NCBI RefSeq assembly: GCF_017104565.1
Contig: NZ_JAAGPD010000030.1
Coordinates: forward strand, 1-64,000
From: Paraburkholderia sp. Tr-20389
GTDB lineage: Bacteria; Pseudomonadota; Gammaproteobacteria; Burkholderiales; Burkholderiaceae
DNA: 64,000 nucleotides
Direction: 5' to 3'
The translations under genes and the position numbers were made by a program. This document shows positions 24,558 through 33,079 of this stretch, piece by piece. The stretch's first letter is position 1. Each line of letters begins with the position of its first letter. The notes beneath the pieces were generated by a model. It was not told the DNA's origin, ran no database searches, and saw only the letters and a list, made by a program, of their open reading frames with translations.

Positions 24558-25652
24558 ATGCTGCCAAAAACCATGAAGGCCGTCGTGCTGACCGCGCATG
24601 GCGGCCTCGACAAGCTCGTCTACCGCGACGATGTGCCCGTTCCCGTCTGTCAGCCGGGCGAGGTGTTGCTCGACGTCACTGCGTGCGGCCTGAACAATAC
24701 CGACGTCTGGGTGCGCGAGGGCGCATACGGCACCGACGACGATCCGCAAGCCGTCTCGACCTGGCGGCGCGGACGCTCGACGCTGTCCTTTCCGCGCATT
24801 CAGGGTGCCGACATCGTAGGACGCGTGATCGCAGTGGGCAGCGGCGTCAGCGACACGCGCATCGGCGAACGGGTGATCGTCGATGCGTCGATCTACAACC
24901 GCGACGACGACAGCCTCGCCGATATCGACTATGTCGGCCACGGCCGCGATGGCGGCTATGCCGAATATGCAGCGGTGCCTTCCGTCAGCGCGCATCGTGT
25001 CGACTCCTCGTATTCCGATGCCGAACTCGCGACGTTCTGGTGCGCGTATCACACGGGCGAGCAGATGATCGAACGCGCCGCCGTCAAGCGCGGCGAGACG
25101 GTGCTGATCACGGGCGCCTCGGGTGGCGTCGGCTCGGCCATCATTCAATTGTGCCGCGCACGCGGCGCCATGCCGTACGCGGTCGTCAGCAAGGGCAAGG
25201 AAGAAGCCGTGCTGAAGCTCGGCGCAGAAGGCGCGATGCTGCGCGACAGCGCGGATTTCGCTGCCGCTGTCGAACGCATGACGGGTGGCAAGCCCGTCGA
25301 CGTGGTGGCCGATCTGGTCGGCGGCGCGTTGTTCGGCAAGCTGCTGAACGTACTTCGGCCGGAAGGCCGCTACACGACGGCGGGTGCGATCGCCGGACCG
25401 GTGGTTCAGCTCGATCTGCGAACCATGTATCTGAAACAGTTACAGCTGAACGGGTCATCGCAAGGCACACGCGGCGCGTTCAAGCGCGTGCTCGACTATA
25501 TCGAGGCGGGCACGATCAAGCCGGTGCTCGCCGCGACCTACCCGCTGTCGAAGTTTCATGAAGCGCAAACACAGTTCATGGCGAAGCGCTTTGTCGGCAA
25601 TATCGTCGTGGTGCCGGACAGGCATTACAGTGAAGTGGCCTCCGTGGTTTGA
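24558..25652 (+). CDS. Medium-chain alcohol dehydrogenase/quinone reductase-like protein
   Basis: This 364-residue MDR-superfamily oxidoreductase has a GroES-like domain (KAVVLTAHGGLDKLVYRD, CGLNNTDVW, GADIVGRV) and a Rossmann domain with the NADP-binding motif ITGASGGVGSA. It has only part of the usual catalytic zinc set, so it may be zinc-independent like the quinone oxidoreductases. It lies 73 bp after doeA and is probably co-transcribed. Its step in ectoine breakdown is unknown. AAAAGG precedes the ATG. Confidence 0.8.
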   Translation: MLPKTMKAVVLTAHGGLDKLVYRDDVPVPVCQPGEVLLDVTACGLNNTDVWVREGAYGTDDDPQAVSTWRRGRSTLSFPRIQGADIVGRVIAVGSGVSDTRIGERVIVDASIYNRDDDSLADIDYVGHGRDGGYAEYAAVPSVSAHRVDSSYSDAELATFWCAYHTGEQMIERAAVKRGETVLITGASGGVGSAIIQLCRARGAMPYAVVSKGKEEAVLKLGAEGAMLRDSADFAAAVERMTGGKPVDVVADLVGGALFGKLLNVLRPEGRYTTAGAIAGPVVQLDLRTMYLKQLQLNGSSQGTRGAFKRVLDYIEAGTIKPVLAATYPLSKFHEAQTQFMAKRFVGNIVVVPDRHYSEVASVV

Positions 25653-25668
25653 GTGGCACGCGATAGAA

Positions 25669-25692
25669 GGACCCGCATCGGTTCGCGGGTCC
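25669..25692 (+). terminator. Hairpin after the doeA operon
   Basis: Arms GGACCCGC (25669-25676) and GCGGGTCC (25685-25692) with an 8-base loop begin 17 bases after the dehydrogenase stop. No T run follows. The remaining bases to 25952 show no gene. Confidence 0.55.
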
Positions 25693-25952
25693 GGCTATTT
25701 GCCATGGATAAGCCCACGAGCACGGGCGCTTGTGCGGGAATGCGTCGATGCACGCGCGCCCTTCCATGAATGGGGCGCGCGGCAACACGGCATCGCGTGG
25801 CTGATCCCGTATGAGCCACGAAGGAGCATCGTTAGTTTGGCCAGGTTTGCGACGCCGAACCCGTGATCGCCGGGCCACCCCCAGAACGCGTGCCCGGACT
25901 ATGTCGGCCAGGAAAGACCCGGCGATGAGTCAGATCTCTCACCCAGCCGGTC

Positions 25953-26495
25953 TCAGCCTGCAGTCTCACGCAACGCTGCGGGAGGAACGACAGTCTTGAC
26001 GATGCCCGTTTTGACGTCGTAAACCAATCCCGACACGATCAGGTTATCGGGAAGGTCCTTGTTAGCGCGGAGTGCAGCGACGTCGAGCGCCACCGCCTCG
26101 TACGGTTCGGTGATAGCAAGTTCATCGAGCGCGCCTGTCTCGACACCAAGATGCTTCGCGAGCAACGCGGGCGCATGCTTATGGCAGCCGATGATCCCGC
26201 AATCCGTGTGCTGGAGCAGAACGAGATTGCGCGCACCATCGGGACGTCCCGCCGCTTTCGCGACCACGCTCAGCACTGCCAGCGTTTCCAGCAACGGTTT
26301 GTTGATGCGGCCACCGACATTGCGAATGACGGCCGCCTCACCCTGCTTCAAGCCCAGCACATTTGCCGGATCGACGCGAGGATCGACACATCCGACGACG
26401 ACCGTTCCCGTCGACGGCATCATTTTCAGTGCAGGTTCAAACCCAGTGCTGGCGAAGTCGACGTTGCGCTCCAGCATTACATCGTTAAAGTCCAT
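25953..26495 (-). CDS. Beta-class carbonic anhydrase
   Basis: This 180-residue enzyme interconverts CO2 and bicarbonate. The zinc ligands and active dyad are visible: C36 (in CVDPR), D38, R40, H96 and C99 (HTDCG). The ATG at 26495 follows AAGGAG; the longer upstream frame is not coding. It lies immediately downstream of the nitrilase gene (115-bp gap, same strand), so the two may be co-expressed. Carbonic anhydrases accompany enzymes of cyanate metabolism in other bacteria, but no cyanase is present here. Confidence 0.87.
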   Translation of the reverse strand: MDFNDVMLERNVDFASTGFEPALKMMPSTGTVVVGCVDPRVDPANVLGLKQGEAAVIRNVGGRINKPLLETLAVLSVVAKAAGRPDGARNLVLLQHTDCGIIGCHKHAPALLAKHLGVETGALDELAITEPYEAVALDVAALRANKDLPDNLIVSGLVYDVKTGIVKTVVPPAALRETAG

Positions 26496-26610
26496 TTTGC
26501 CTACTCCTTCGTAGTTAGATCGAAGTTGCCTCGTTGAAATTCGTGCATCCGTCGCATCGCACTCACGCGATGCGGACTTGACGACGATATCGCTCGATTC
26601 CACATACGGC

Positions 26611-27597
26611 TCAAGCGAGCTCTTCCAGTTCATTGACCTGCTGTTCGCCCGGAGCCCGCATGGATCGCTCGATGACATGCAGCTTCGGGGTGCGGTCGAT
26701 CACGAGCCCGAGCACATCGGGACGGCTGTAATGACCGCGCGAATCCATCATGCGTTTGCGCTTGTCGATCTGCCAGAAATCCAGATCGGCGATAATTTCG
26801 CCTTCTCCTTCACGCAGCGGCGCACCACCCATGTACTCGCCCTCCGGCGAAACGATGGCGGTAAAACAGCCGCTGGAGATCGGGCCAATCTGGGTGGTAT
26901 TGGTATCCTGCAGAATCTGCTGTTGCTGCTCGGGAGTCAGCCAGGCGGTCGCGTTGACCACGAAGGCGCCCGCCTCCAGCGCGTGCTGGCGGATGTTCAC
27001 GGAGATCTGCTCCGAGAAAAGATCACCCGCGAACGAACCCGGATACATGGCCGAATGGATTTCCTCGCCATCGGCCATCAGTGCGTAGCGTGCAAGCGGG
27101 TTGTAGTGCTCCCAGCAGGCCAACTGGCCGACGCGGCCCACGGCGGTATCGATCGCACGCAGGCCTGAGCCATCGCCCATTCCCCAGACCATTCGCTCGT
27201 GATAAGTCGGCGAGAGCTTCCGGCGGCGCTGCACGAGCGTGCCATCGGCGTCGAACAGCAGTTGTGTGTTGTAGATCGTGCCGCCGTCGCGTTCATTGAC
27301 GCCGATCGACACCACCATTCCGGCCTGACGGGCCGCTTCGCCGATTGCGCGAGTCGTGTCCGACGGGACAGTCACCGCCTGCTCGAGCAGCTTGTAATGC
27401 TCGGCACCCATTGCAAATGGCGATTCGATAAACGAGAAGTATGGATAATAGGGAACGACGGTCTCAGGGAAGGTCGCGAACTGGACGCCCTGCTTGCCGA
27501 GCGCCAGAATTTTTCTGACGACTTTATCGACAGTGCCTTCCCGGCTATAGAGAACAGGCGCGATCTGAACGGCTGCGGCCCGGATGATTTTCGACAT
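26611..27597 (-). CDS. Nitrilase
   Basis: This branch-1 nitrilase of 328 residues would hydrolyse an organic nitrile to acid plus ammonia. The Glu-Lys-Cys triad is intact: E45 ([11 protein letters not shown]), K127 ([11 protein letters not shown]) and C161 ([11 protein letters not shown]), with the second glutamate E134. The start is at 27597 ([15 protein letters not shown]), with AAAGGACCAAC upstream. It is divergent from a GlxA-type regulator and followed by the carbonic anhydrase. The substrate cannot be told from sequence; the family includes aliphatic, arylacetonitrile and cyanide-acting enzymes. Confidence 0.88.
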   Translation of the reverse strand: MSKIIRAAAVQIAPVLYSREGTVDKVVRKILALGKQGVQFATFPETVVPYYPYFSFIESPFAMGAEHYKLLEQAVTVPSDTTRAIGEAARQAGMVVSIGVNERDGGTIYNTQLLFDADGTLVQRRRKLSPTYHERMVWGMGDGSGLRAIDTAVGRVGQLACWEHYNPLARYALMADGEEIHSAMYPGSFAGDLFSEQISVNIRQHALEAGAFVVNATAWLTPEQQQQILQDTNTTQIGPISSGCFTAIVSPEGEYMGGAPLREGEGEIIADLDFWQIDKRKRMMDSRGHYSRPDVLGLVIDRTPKLHVIERSMRAPGEQQVNELEELA

Positions 27598-27814
27598 GAT
27601 GTTGGTCCTTTCGGTGCTGCGAATCGGTAAGAGAAGTGCTTGTACCTTAACGTCGCGGGCCATTACGATCCATGTCGTTGTTGCCACCATTCATGACATC
27701 CGTCGCCATGCCGCAGTAAGCTCACTACTCGGACTCATCGGTCTGCTAGCTGGGAATTCGACCCAGAGAGCGCTCATTCACACCACGTTCATAGTGCGGA
27801 CGGCAGGATCAGAT

Positions 27815-28771
27815 ATGCACCGGATTGGCTTTATAGTGCCGAGAAGATTTCAGTTGATGAGCCTCGCGGCTCTGACGGTGTTCGAGATCGCGAACATGCC
27901 GCCGAGGGGCCCGTGCTACGCGGTCCATCTCCTGTCTGAACACGGGGGTCCGGTTGTATCGTCGGGTGGCATGACATTAGAAACCGAGGCGTTCGGCGAT
28001 CCGGCATTCGACACCGTCATCGTGGGCTCGATAACCGAAATGAAAATGCCGTCTTCCGATGCTCCCGTGGTTGCATTCGTGAAAGAGGCAGCCAGGGCAT
28101 CCAGACGGATAGCCTCCATCTGCAGTGGTGCGTTTGTGCTCGCTGAGGCAGGACTGCTGGATGGCAGACGCGCGACCATGCATTGGGCACACGCGTCCGA
28201 ATTCAGAGCACGATTCCCGAAAGTACGCACAGAAGAGGACCGGATATTTGTCAACGACGGTCCGGTCTGGACTTCGGCGGGAATGACTGCCGGCATCGAC
28301 CTCGCCCTCGCGTTGCTCGACAATGACCTCGGCCCCGACGCAGCAAAACTGGTTGCCAGACTTCTAGTCATGAATCAGCGTCGGCTGGGCGGTCAACTGC
28401 AGCATTCCGCACTGCTAGACATGACGCCGAAAACCGATCGGATCGAATTGGTCCTCGCGCATATTCGCCGCAACCTGCGCAACCCGCTCACCATCGAAGA
28501 GCTTGCGGAAGTGGCGAACCTCAGCCCTCGTCAGTTCAGCCGCGCATTCGTGGCCGAGACGGGTCAGTCGCCTGCCAAAGCAGTCGAACAGCTTCGTCTG
28601 GAAGCAGCCAGATTTATGATCGAGCAAGGCCGCCATACGATCAACGTGGTGGCGCAGGAAACGGGTTTCGCGGACCGCGAACGGATGCGCCGCGCGTTCG
28701 TCCGAACGTATGGCGTACCCGCCGATGTTCTGCGTAGGAGCGCCCGGCGGGAATTGACCAATGGCAACTGA
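27815..28771 (+). CDS. GlxA-type AraC-family transcriptional regulator
   Basis: This 318-residue regulator has an N-terminal DJ-1/PfpI-like domain (IGFIVPRRFQLMSLAALTVFEIAN, with the nucleophile-elbow cysteine in ICSGAFVLAEAGLL) and a C-terminal double HTH (TIEELAEVANLSPRQFSRAF, ending in PADVLRRS). The ATG at 27815 is preferred over the longer open frame because homology starts there. It is divergent from the nitrilase gene, about 220 bp apart, and probably controls the nitrilase and carbonic anhydrase. Confidence 0.85.
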   Translation: MHRIGFIVPRRFQLMSLAALTVFEIANMPPRGPCYAVHLLSEHGGPVVSSGGMTLETEAFGDPAFDTVIVGSITEMKMPSSDAPVVAFVKEAARASRRIASICSGAFVLAEAGLLDGRRATMHWAHASEFRARFPKVRTEEDRIFVNDGPVWTSAGMTAGIDLALALLDNDLGPDAAKLVARLLVMNQRRLGGQLQHSALLDMTPKTDRIELVLAHIRRNLRNPLTIEELAEVANLSPRQFSRAFVAETGQSPAKAVEQLRLEAARFMIEQGRHTINVVAQETGFADRERMRRAFVRTYGVPADVLRRSARRELTNGN

Positions 28772-28797
28772 AGTCGCGCTGTATAGCGCATGCCCGG

Positions 28798-28980
28798 CTC
28801 TACGCCGGCAAGTCGATACGTGACACTAACGTTCCAAAACCCGGCATTGTGCAGTCAGGAGACGCACACCTGACGTTAGGTCTCTCTGACACTGATCCTA
28901 TCGGGAATTACGTGATATCTGCCACGATAACGGACCTCAACTCAGGCACATCGGGCGCTGTCTCCACACCCTTACGGTGA
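28798..28980 (+). pseudogene. C-terminal fragment of a secreted Ig-like protein
   Basis: The frame ending at TGA 28978-28980 reads a coherent beta-rich tail (HLTLGLSDTDPIGNYVISAT, ITDLNSGTSGAVSTP). This resembles the C-terminal Ig-like domain of burkholderial secreted proteins. There is no plausible start or N-terminal part, so it looks like a decayed gene end. The rest of 28981-29102 shows nothing. Confidence 0.35.
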
Positions 28981-29102
28981 CAGATTGATCTAACAGTCCC
29001 TTGTCGGCCGATCACCGTCTCATGCGGTCGGCAGCACGCAATCCTCAACAGCGGTTTGGAATGCAGGGGCGCTGCACCGCAGCGGATTTCAGTCGCAGAC
29101 GT

Positions 29103-29291
29103 CTAGTCGAGATACGCAAACGGCGCATGCGAATCCATCCAGTCGTACTGGCTGCCCGACGTCGTCCACGCCCAGTTTTGCTCGCGCTCGGAATTCATCT
29201 TGCCGAAGCCGTCCATGCGATGGTATTTCGCGTGATCGCATTCGTCATTGCCCTGCCGGACTACCTGTTTTTCCTCTGTTCCGTGTTTCAT
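29103..29291 (-). CDS. Possible small hypothetical protein, 62 aa
   Basis: An open frame from an ATG at 29291 encodes a polar, Asp- and Trp-containing 62-residue peptide ending APFAYLD. Codon choice looks coding-like, but the ribosome binding site is weak and I recognise no family. It lies alone in the 700-bp gap between the AraC regulator and etfA. The flanks (29292-29476) hold nothing else visible. Confidence 0.25.
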   Translation of the reverse strand: MKHGTEEKQVVRQGNDECDHAKYHRMDGFGKMNSEREQNWAWTTSGSQYDWMDSHAPFAYLD

Positions 29292-29476
29292 GCTTGACCT
29301 GTTTCAATGAATTCGCTGGTATGGTTGGGACCTTGCCCTAGACGTGGCTCAAGTTTTCGAAGATCGCTGCGATGCCGTCTCCGCCAAGTTGATTCATGAT
29401 GATTTCACTTGCTGCGGGTATTCGTCTGCTCCGTTATCCGAAACAGATATTGGAACCGCGGCGAATGCTGAATGAG

Positions 29477-30412
29477 CTAGTCAAAAGCGTGCTCTAATTC
29501 CGGCACGACCGCGAACAGATCGCCGACCAGGCCGTAGTCCGCGATGCTGAAAATCGGCGCTTCGTCGTCCTTGTTGATCGCGACGATGACCTTCGAGTCC
29601 TTCATGCCTGCCAGATGCTGGATCGCACCGGAGATGCCGACCGCGATGTACAACTGCGGCGCGACGATCTTGCCGGTCTGGCCGACCTGATAGTCGTTCG
29701 GCACGTAGCCGGCGTCGACGGCTGCGCGCGATGCGCCCATGGCTGCGCCGAGCTTGTCGGCCAAAGGCTCCAGCACCTTTGTGTAGTTCTCGCCGCTGCC
29801 CAGTCCGCGGCCACCCGATACGATGATGTTCGCCGACGTCAGTTCCGGACGGTCGAGTTTCGTCACTTCGCGGCTCACGAACTGCGAGAAGCCTGTATCT
29901 GCTGCAGCCTGGATCTTCTCGACCGATGCACTGCCACCCTCCGCCGCCACCGGATCGAAACCCGTCGTGCGAACCGTGATGACCTTGATGGGGTCTTGAG
30001 ATTGAACCGTAGCGATTGCATTGCCCGCGTAGATCGGACGCTCGAACGTATCGGCCGAATCCACAGCGGTGATGTCGCTGATCTGCGCGACGTCGAGCTT
30101 CGCGGCGATACGCGGCGCGATGTTCTTGCCGTACGCCGTAGCGGGCGCGAGGATGTGCGAGTAATCCTTCGCGATGTTCAGCACCGTCGCCTCGACATTC
30201 TCCGCGAGGCCTTCAGCCAGTTGCGGTGCATCGGCAAGCAGCACCTTCGCCACGCCTGCGACCTTCGCCGCCGCGTCGGCCGCACCTTGCGCGTTGTGGC
30301 CGGCGATCAGCACATGCACGTCGCCACCGATCTTCTGCGCGGCAGCAACCGTGTTCAGCGTCGCTGCCTTGAGCGCCGCGTTGTCGTGTTCAGCAATTAC
30401 CAGAATCGTCAT
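29477..30412 (-). CDS. etfA: Electron transfer flavoprotein subunit alpha
   Basis: EtfA binds FAD and passes electrons from acyl-CoA and related dehydrogenases to ETF:quinone oxidoreductase. The 311-residue protein has an N-terminal [11 protein letters not shown] domain and the C-terminal FAD domain, with [12 protein letters not shown], the family signature [31 protein letters not shown], and [10 protein letters not shown]. It lies 27 bp downstream of etfB and is surely co-transcribed with it. Length and motifs are normal. Confidence 0.95.
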   Translation of the reverse strand: MTILVIAEHDNAALKAATLNTVAAAQKIGGDVHVLIAGHNAQGAADAAAKVAGVAKVLLADAPQLAEGLAENVEATVLNIAKDYSHILAPATAYGKNIAPRIAAKLDVAQISDITAVDSADTFERPIYAGNAIATVQSQDPIKVITVRTTGFDPVAAEGGSASVEKIQAAADTGFSQFVSREVTKLDRPELTSANIIVSGGRGLGSGENYTKVLEPLADKLGAAMGASRAAVDAGYVPNDYQVGQTGKIVAPQLYIAVGISGAIQHLAGMKDSKVIVAINKDDEAPIFSIADYGLVGDLFAVVPELEHAFD

Positions 30413-30439
30413 TTCATTCGTCTCCGTGTGCCCGAAAAA

Positions 30440-31189
30440 TCAAAGCACCTTGGCTTCGGTCTTGAGCTTTTCGACCAGCGTCTTCACGTCGGCCACCTTC
30501 ACGCCGGCCGAGCGCTTCGGCGGCTCGCTGACCTTCAGCGTCTTCAGACGCGGCGTGACATCGACGCCCAGGTCTTCCGGCTTCACGGTTTCGAGCGGCT
30601 TCTTCTTCGCCTTCATGATGTTCGGCAGCGTCACATAACGCGGCTCGTTCAGGCGCAGATCGGTCGTGACCACGGCGGGCAGCTTGAGCGACAGCGTTTC
30701 CGCGCCGCCATCAATTTCGCGCGACACCGTCGCCTTACCATCTGCCACGACGACCTTCGATGCAAACGTCGCCTGCGGCAGGCCAGCCAAAGCAGCCAGC
30801 ATCTGACCGGTCTGGTTGGAATCGTCGTCGATCGCCTGCTTGCCCAGGAGAATCAGCGAAGGCTGTTCCTTGTCGACCAGCGCCTTGAGCAGCTTCGCCA
30901 CAGCCAGCGGCTGCAAGTCCTCGTTGGACTCGATCAACACAGCGCGGTCCGCGCCGATCGCCAGCGCCGTGCGCAGCGTTTCCTGACATTGCGTGACGCC
31001 GCAAGAAACCGCCACGACCTCACTAACCACGCCTGCTTCCTTCAGACGCACCGCTTCTTCAACAGCGATTTCGTCGAACGGATTCATCGACATCTTCACA
31101 TTCGCAATGTCGACGCCCGTGTTGTCCGACTTCACGCGGACCTTCACGTTGTAGTCAATTACGCGCTTTACCGCGACAAGAACTCTCAC
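30440..31189 (-). CDS. etfB: Electron transfer flavoprotein subunit beta
   Basis: EtfB is the AMP-binding partner of EtfA in the soluble electron carrier. The 249-residue protein begins [19 protein letters not shown] and carries [17 protein letters not shown]. The recognition-loop and signature region is [23 protein letters not shown]. The ATG at 31189 is followed directly by conserved sequence. It heads the etfBA operon, with a roughly 420-bp upstream region containing inverted repeats. Confidence 0.95.
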   Translation of the reverse strand: MRVLVAVKRVIDYNVKVRVKSDNTGVDIANVKMSMNPFDEIAVEEAVRLKEAGVVSEVVAVSCGVTQCQETLRTALAIGADRAVLIESNEDLQPLAVAKLLKALVDKEQPSLILLGKQAIDDDSNQTGQMLAALAGLPQATFASKVVVADGKATVSREIDGGAETLSLKLPAVVTTDLRLNEPRYVTLPNIMKAKKKPLETVKPEDLGVDVTPRLKTLKVSEPPKRSAGVKVADVKTLVEKLKTEAKVL

Positions 31190-31612
31190 AAAACTCTCCT
31201 ACGCGAAAACAGTCACACCAACGTTGTCCCCGAACACAGCGTGATCCGGCTTCCAAGGCACGCGGATCATGTCGACGATTGTGAACAGCGGCGGGAAAAG
31301 CCACTGCAAACATCGTATCGCTGAAGGCGGAGAATCGGCTGTCCAAACCGGCCCGTCCACTGACGAATCTGGCCAGGCGCTAACGGTAGGCGCTCCATAC
31401 CTACCGTCAGGCAGGAATCCATTATCGGCGGAGCCTGTCAGAAGTCCCCACTCTTGATGGGGGGCCTATGCGTAGTGAACCAGCCTGGAAGGACCATCCA
31501 TGTCCCGCTTTTGCAGAGTGGGGTCGAAACATGACAAGGGCGGTCACTTGCCATGACACCGCGAGCAAACCGCCCTAGTATGTGAGGGCGCAATGCGCGT
31601 GGAGGGTTCGCG
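31190..31612. other. Intergenic region between etfB and the aldo/keto reductase with inverted repeats
   Basis: No gene is seen. ACGGTAGG (31383-31390) and CCTACCGT (31400-31407) form a perfect 8-bp stem with a 9-base loop. CCCCACTCT (31446-31454) is repeated inverted as AGAGTGGGG (31515-31523) around 60 bases. The first could be an operator or terminator. The second looks like a decayed mobile-element end or a longer RNA fold. Confidence 0.4.
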
Positions 31613-32551
31613 ATGATCGGGTCGAATGATTTCCGCAGCGGGACGGTGGCGCTGCGTGACGGCGGACACATGCCCGTCATCGGTTTTGGTACGCTGATCG
31701 CCGATCCGGCGACGACGCTCAGTGCCACGCGCGACGCGATCGAAACCGGCTACCGGCACGTCGATTGCGCCGAGCGCTATCGCAACGAACGCGAGGTAGG
31801 CACCGCGCTGAAGTCGGGACTATCGGCGCGTGGTATCGCGCGGGATGCGATCTTCGTGACGACCAAATTGTGGAACTCGAACCACCGGCCCGAGCGCGTC
31901 GGCCCTGCTCTCGACGGGAGTCTTGAAAGGCTTGGGCTCGACTATCTGAATCTCTATCTGGTTCACACGCCGTTTGCGTTTCAGGCCGGCGACGATCAGG
32001 ACCCGCGTGACGCAAACGGCAATGTGCTTTACGACGAAGGCGTGACGCTGCTTGACACGTGGCGCGCGATGGAGGAACTCGTCGACCGTGGGCGATGCCG
32101 TGCAATCGGGCTGTCCGATATCACGTTGGGTGAGCTTCAGCCGTTGTATGAGGCCGCGAGAATCAAGCCTGCGGCGATTCAGGTCGAAGCGCATCCGTAT
32201 CTGCCCGAAACGGAGTTGCTGGCGTACTGCAACCAGCAGGGCATCGTCTTTACTGCGTTCGCGCCGCTCGGGCATGGAATCAGGCCGGGACCGCTCGAAG
32301 ACCCCGTCATTGCGCGTATTGCCGCCCGCGTGGAAAGAACGCCGGCGCAAGTGCTGCTCGCGTGGGCCGTGCAGCGCGGCACGGCGGTGCTCACGACGCC
32401 AAAAACGGCGGCGCGAGCACGGGAGAATTTCGACATTTACGCGCTTCCTTCCGATGCCATCGATGAGATCAACGCGATCGAAACGCGACAGCGGTTCAAC
32501 GAAGTCGTGAAGACAGGCAATCCGGGTTTCATTCCACCCCCAACCGCGTGA
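31613..32551 (+). CDS. Aldo/keto reductase
   Basis: This 312-residue NADPH-dependent oxidoreductase has a TIM-barrel fold. The catalytic tetrad is visible: D51 and Y56 (HVDCAERYRNE), K85 (TTKLWNSN) and H118 (LVHTP). The GxGT segment near the N-terminus and PKTAARARENFDI near the C-terminus are typical of the cofactor site. GTGGAGGG precedes the ATG. It overlaps the next frame closely and is probably co-translated with the SnoaL-like gene. The substrate is unknown. Confidence 0.9.
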   Translation: MIGSNDFRSGTVALRDGGHMPVIGFGTLIADPATTLSATRDAIETGYRHVDCAERYRNEREVGTALKSGLSARGIARDAIFVTTKLWNSNHRPERVGPALDGSLERLGLDYLNLYLVHTPFAFQAGDDQDPRDANGNVLYDEGVTLLDTWRAMEELVDRGRCRAIGLSDITLGELQPLYEAARIKPAAIQVEAHPYLPETELLAYCNQQGIVFTAFAPLGHGIRPGPLEDPVIARIAARVERTPAQVLLAWAVQRGTAVLTTPKTAARARENFDIYALPSDAIDEINAIETRQRFNEVVKTGNPGFIPPPTA

Positions 32552-32559
32552 GGCGACAC

Positions 32560-32943
32560 ATGGACGACGGACAAATCCGTGAAGTGCTCGATGCGCATTG
32601 GCGTGCGTCGTCGGCAGGTGATCTGGATGCGGAGCATGCTATCTACGTTGATGACGTGGTCTGCGAGTATCCGCAATCGGGCGAGCGAATCGTTGGGCGA
32701 GGCAATCTGCAGGCGTTGCGCGGATACCATCCTGACAAGCCTGCGGGATTTGCCGTGCGGCGAATTCAGGGAAGCGGCAATCTCTGGTTGACGGAATATT
32801 CGATCGACTACAAGACGCAGCGTGCGCTCGTCGTCAGCATCATGGAGTTTGCCGACGGAAAGGTCGTGCGCGAAACGCAGTATTTTGCGGAACCGTTCGA
32901 TGCGCCGCAGTGGCGCATGCAGTGGGTTGAGGCAAGCGGATGA
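32560..32943 (+). CDS. SnoaL/NTF2-like protein
   Basis: This 127-residue protein has a cone-shaped NTF2 fold: an N-terminal helix (REVLDAHWRASSAGDL), the YVDDVVCEYPQSGERIVG strand-helix region and a beta-sheet tail. Family members act as small isomerases, hydrolases or detoxifying proteins. The ATG at 32560 with GAGGCGAC is chosen; a GTG at 32548 overlaps the reductase stop. It follows the aldo/keto reductase after 8 bases. The function cannot be specified. Confidence 0.75.
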   Translation: MDDGQIREVLDAHWRASSAGDLDAEHAIYVDDVVCEYPQSGERIVGRGNLQALRGYHPDKPAGFAVRRIQGSGNLWLTEYSIDYKTQRALVVSIMEFADGKVVRETQYFAEPFDAPQWRMQWVEASG

Positions 32944-33052
32944 ATCGGTTGCAGCGATGAAAGGGAACACCGAAGTGATCCAGACGCGCTATCGCAACAT
33001 TCGGAAATGCTCCGTCGTTGTACATCAAATACCGTTACGTGCTGAAGGGTCC

Positions 33053-33079
33053 GTTTTCAAGTTAATTGATCACGGACAC
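33053..33079. repeat. 27-bp near-repeat (partner at 10429-10455)
   Basis: This is the second copy of the GTTAATTGATCACGGACAC motif. Its last base is the first base of the stop codon (on the complement) of the amidohydrolase gene, so the remnant abuts coding DNA exactly. Bases 32944-33052 hold no gene. It may be a trace of an insertion or of a deletion junction. Confidence 0.6.

Noticed and set aside
29615-31324. 569-codon plus-strand frame
   Set aside because: It is antisense to etfA and etfB, whose identity is certain; no domain is visible in the antisense product.
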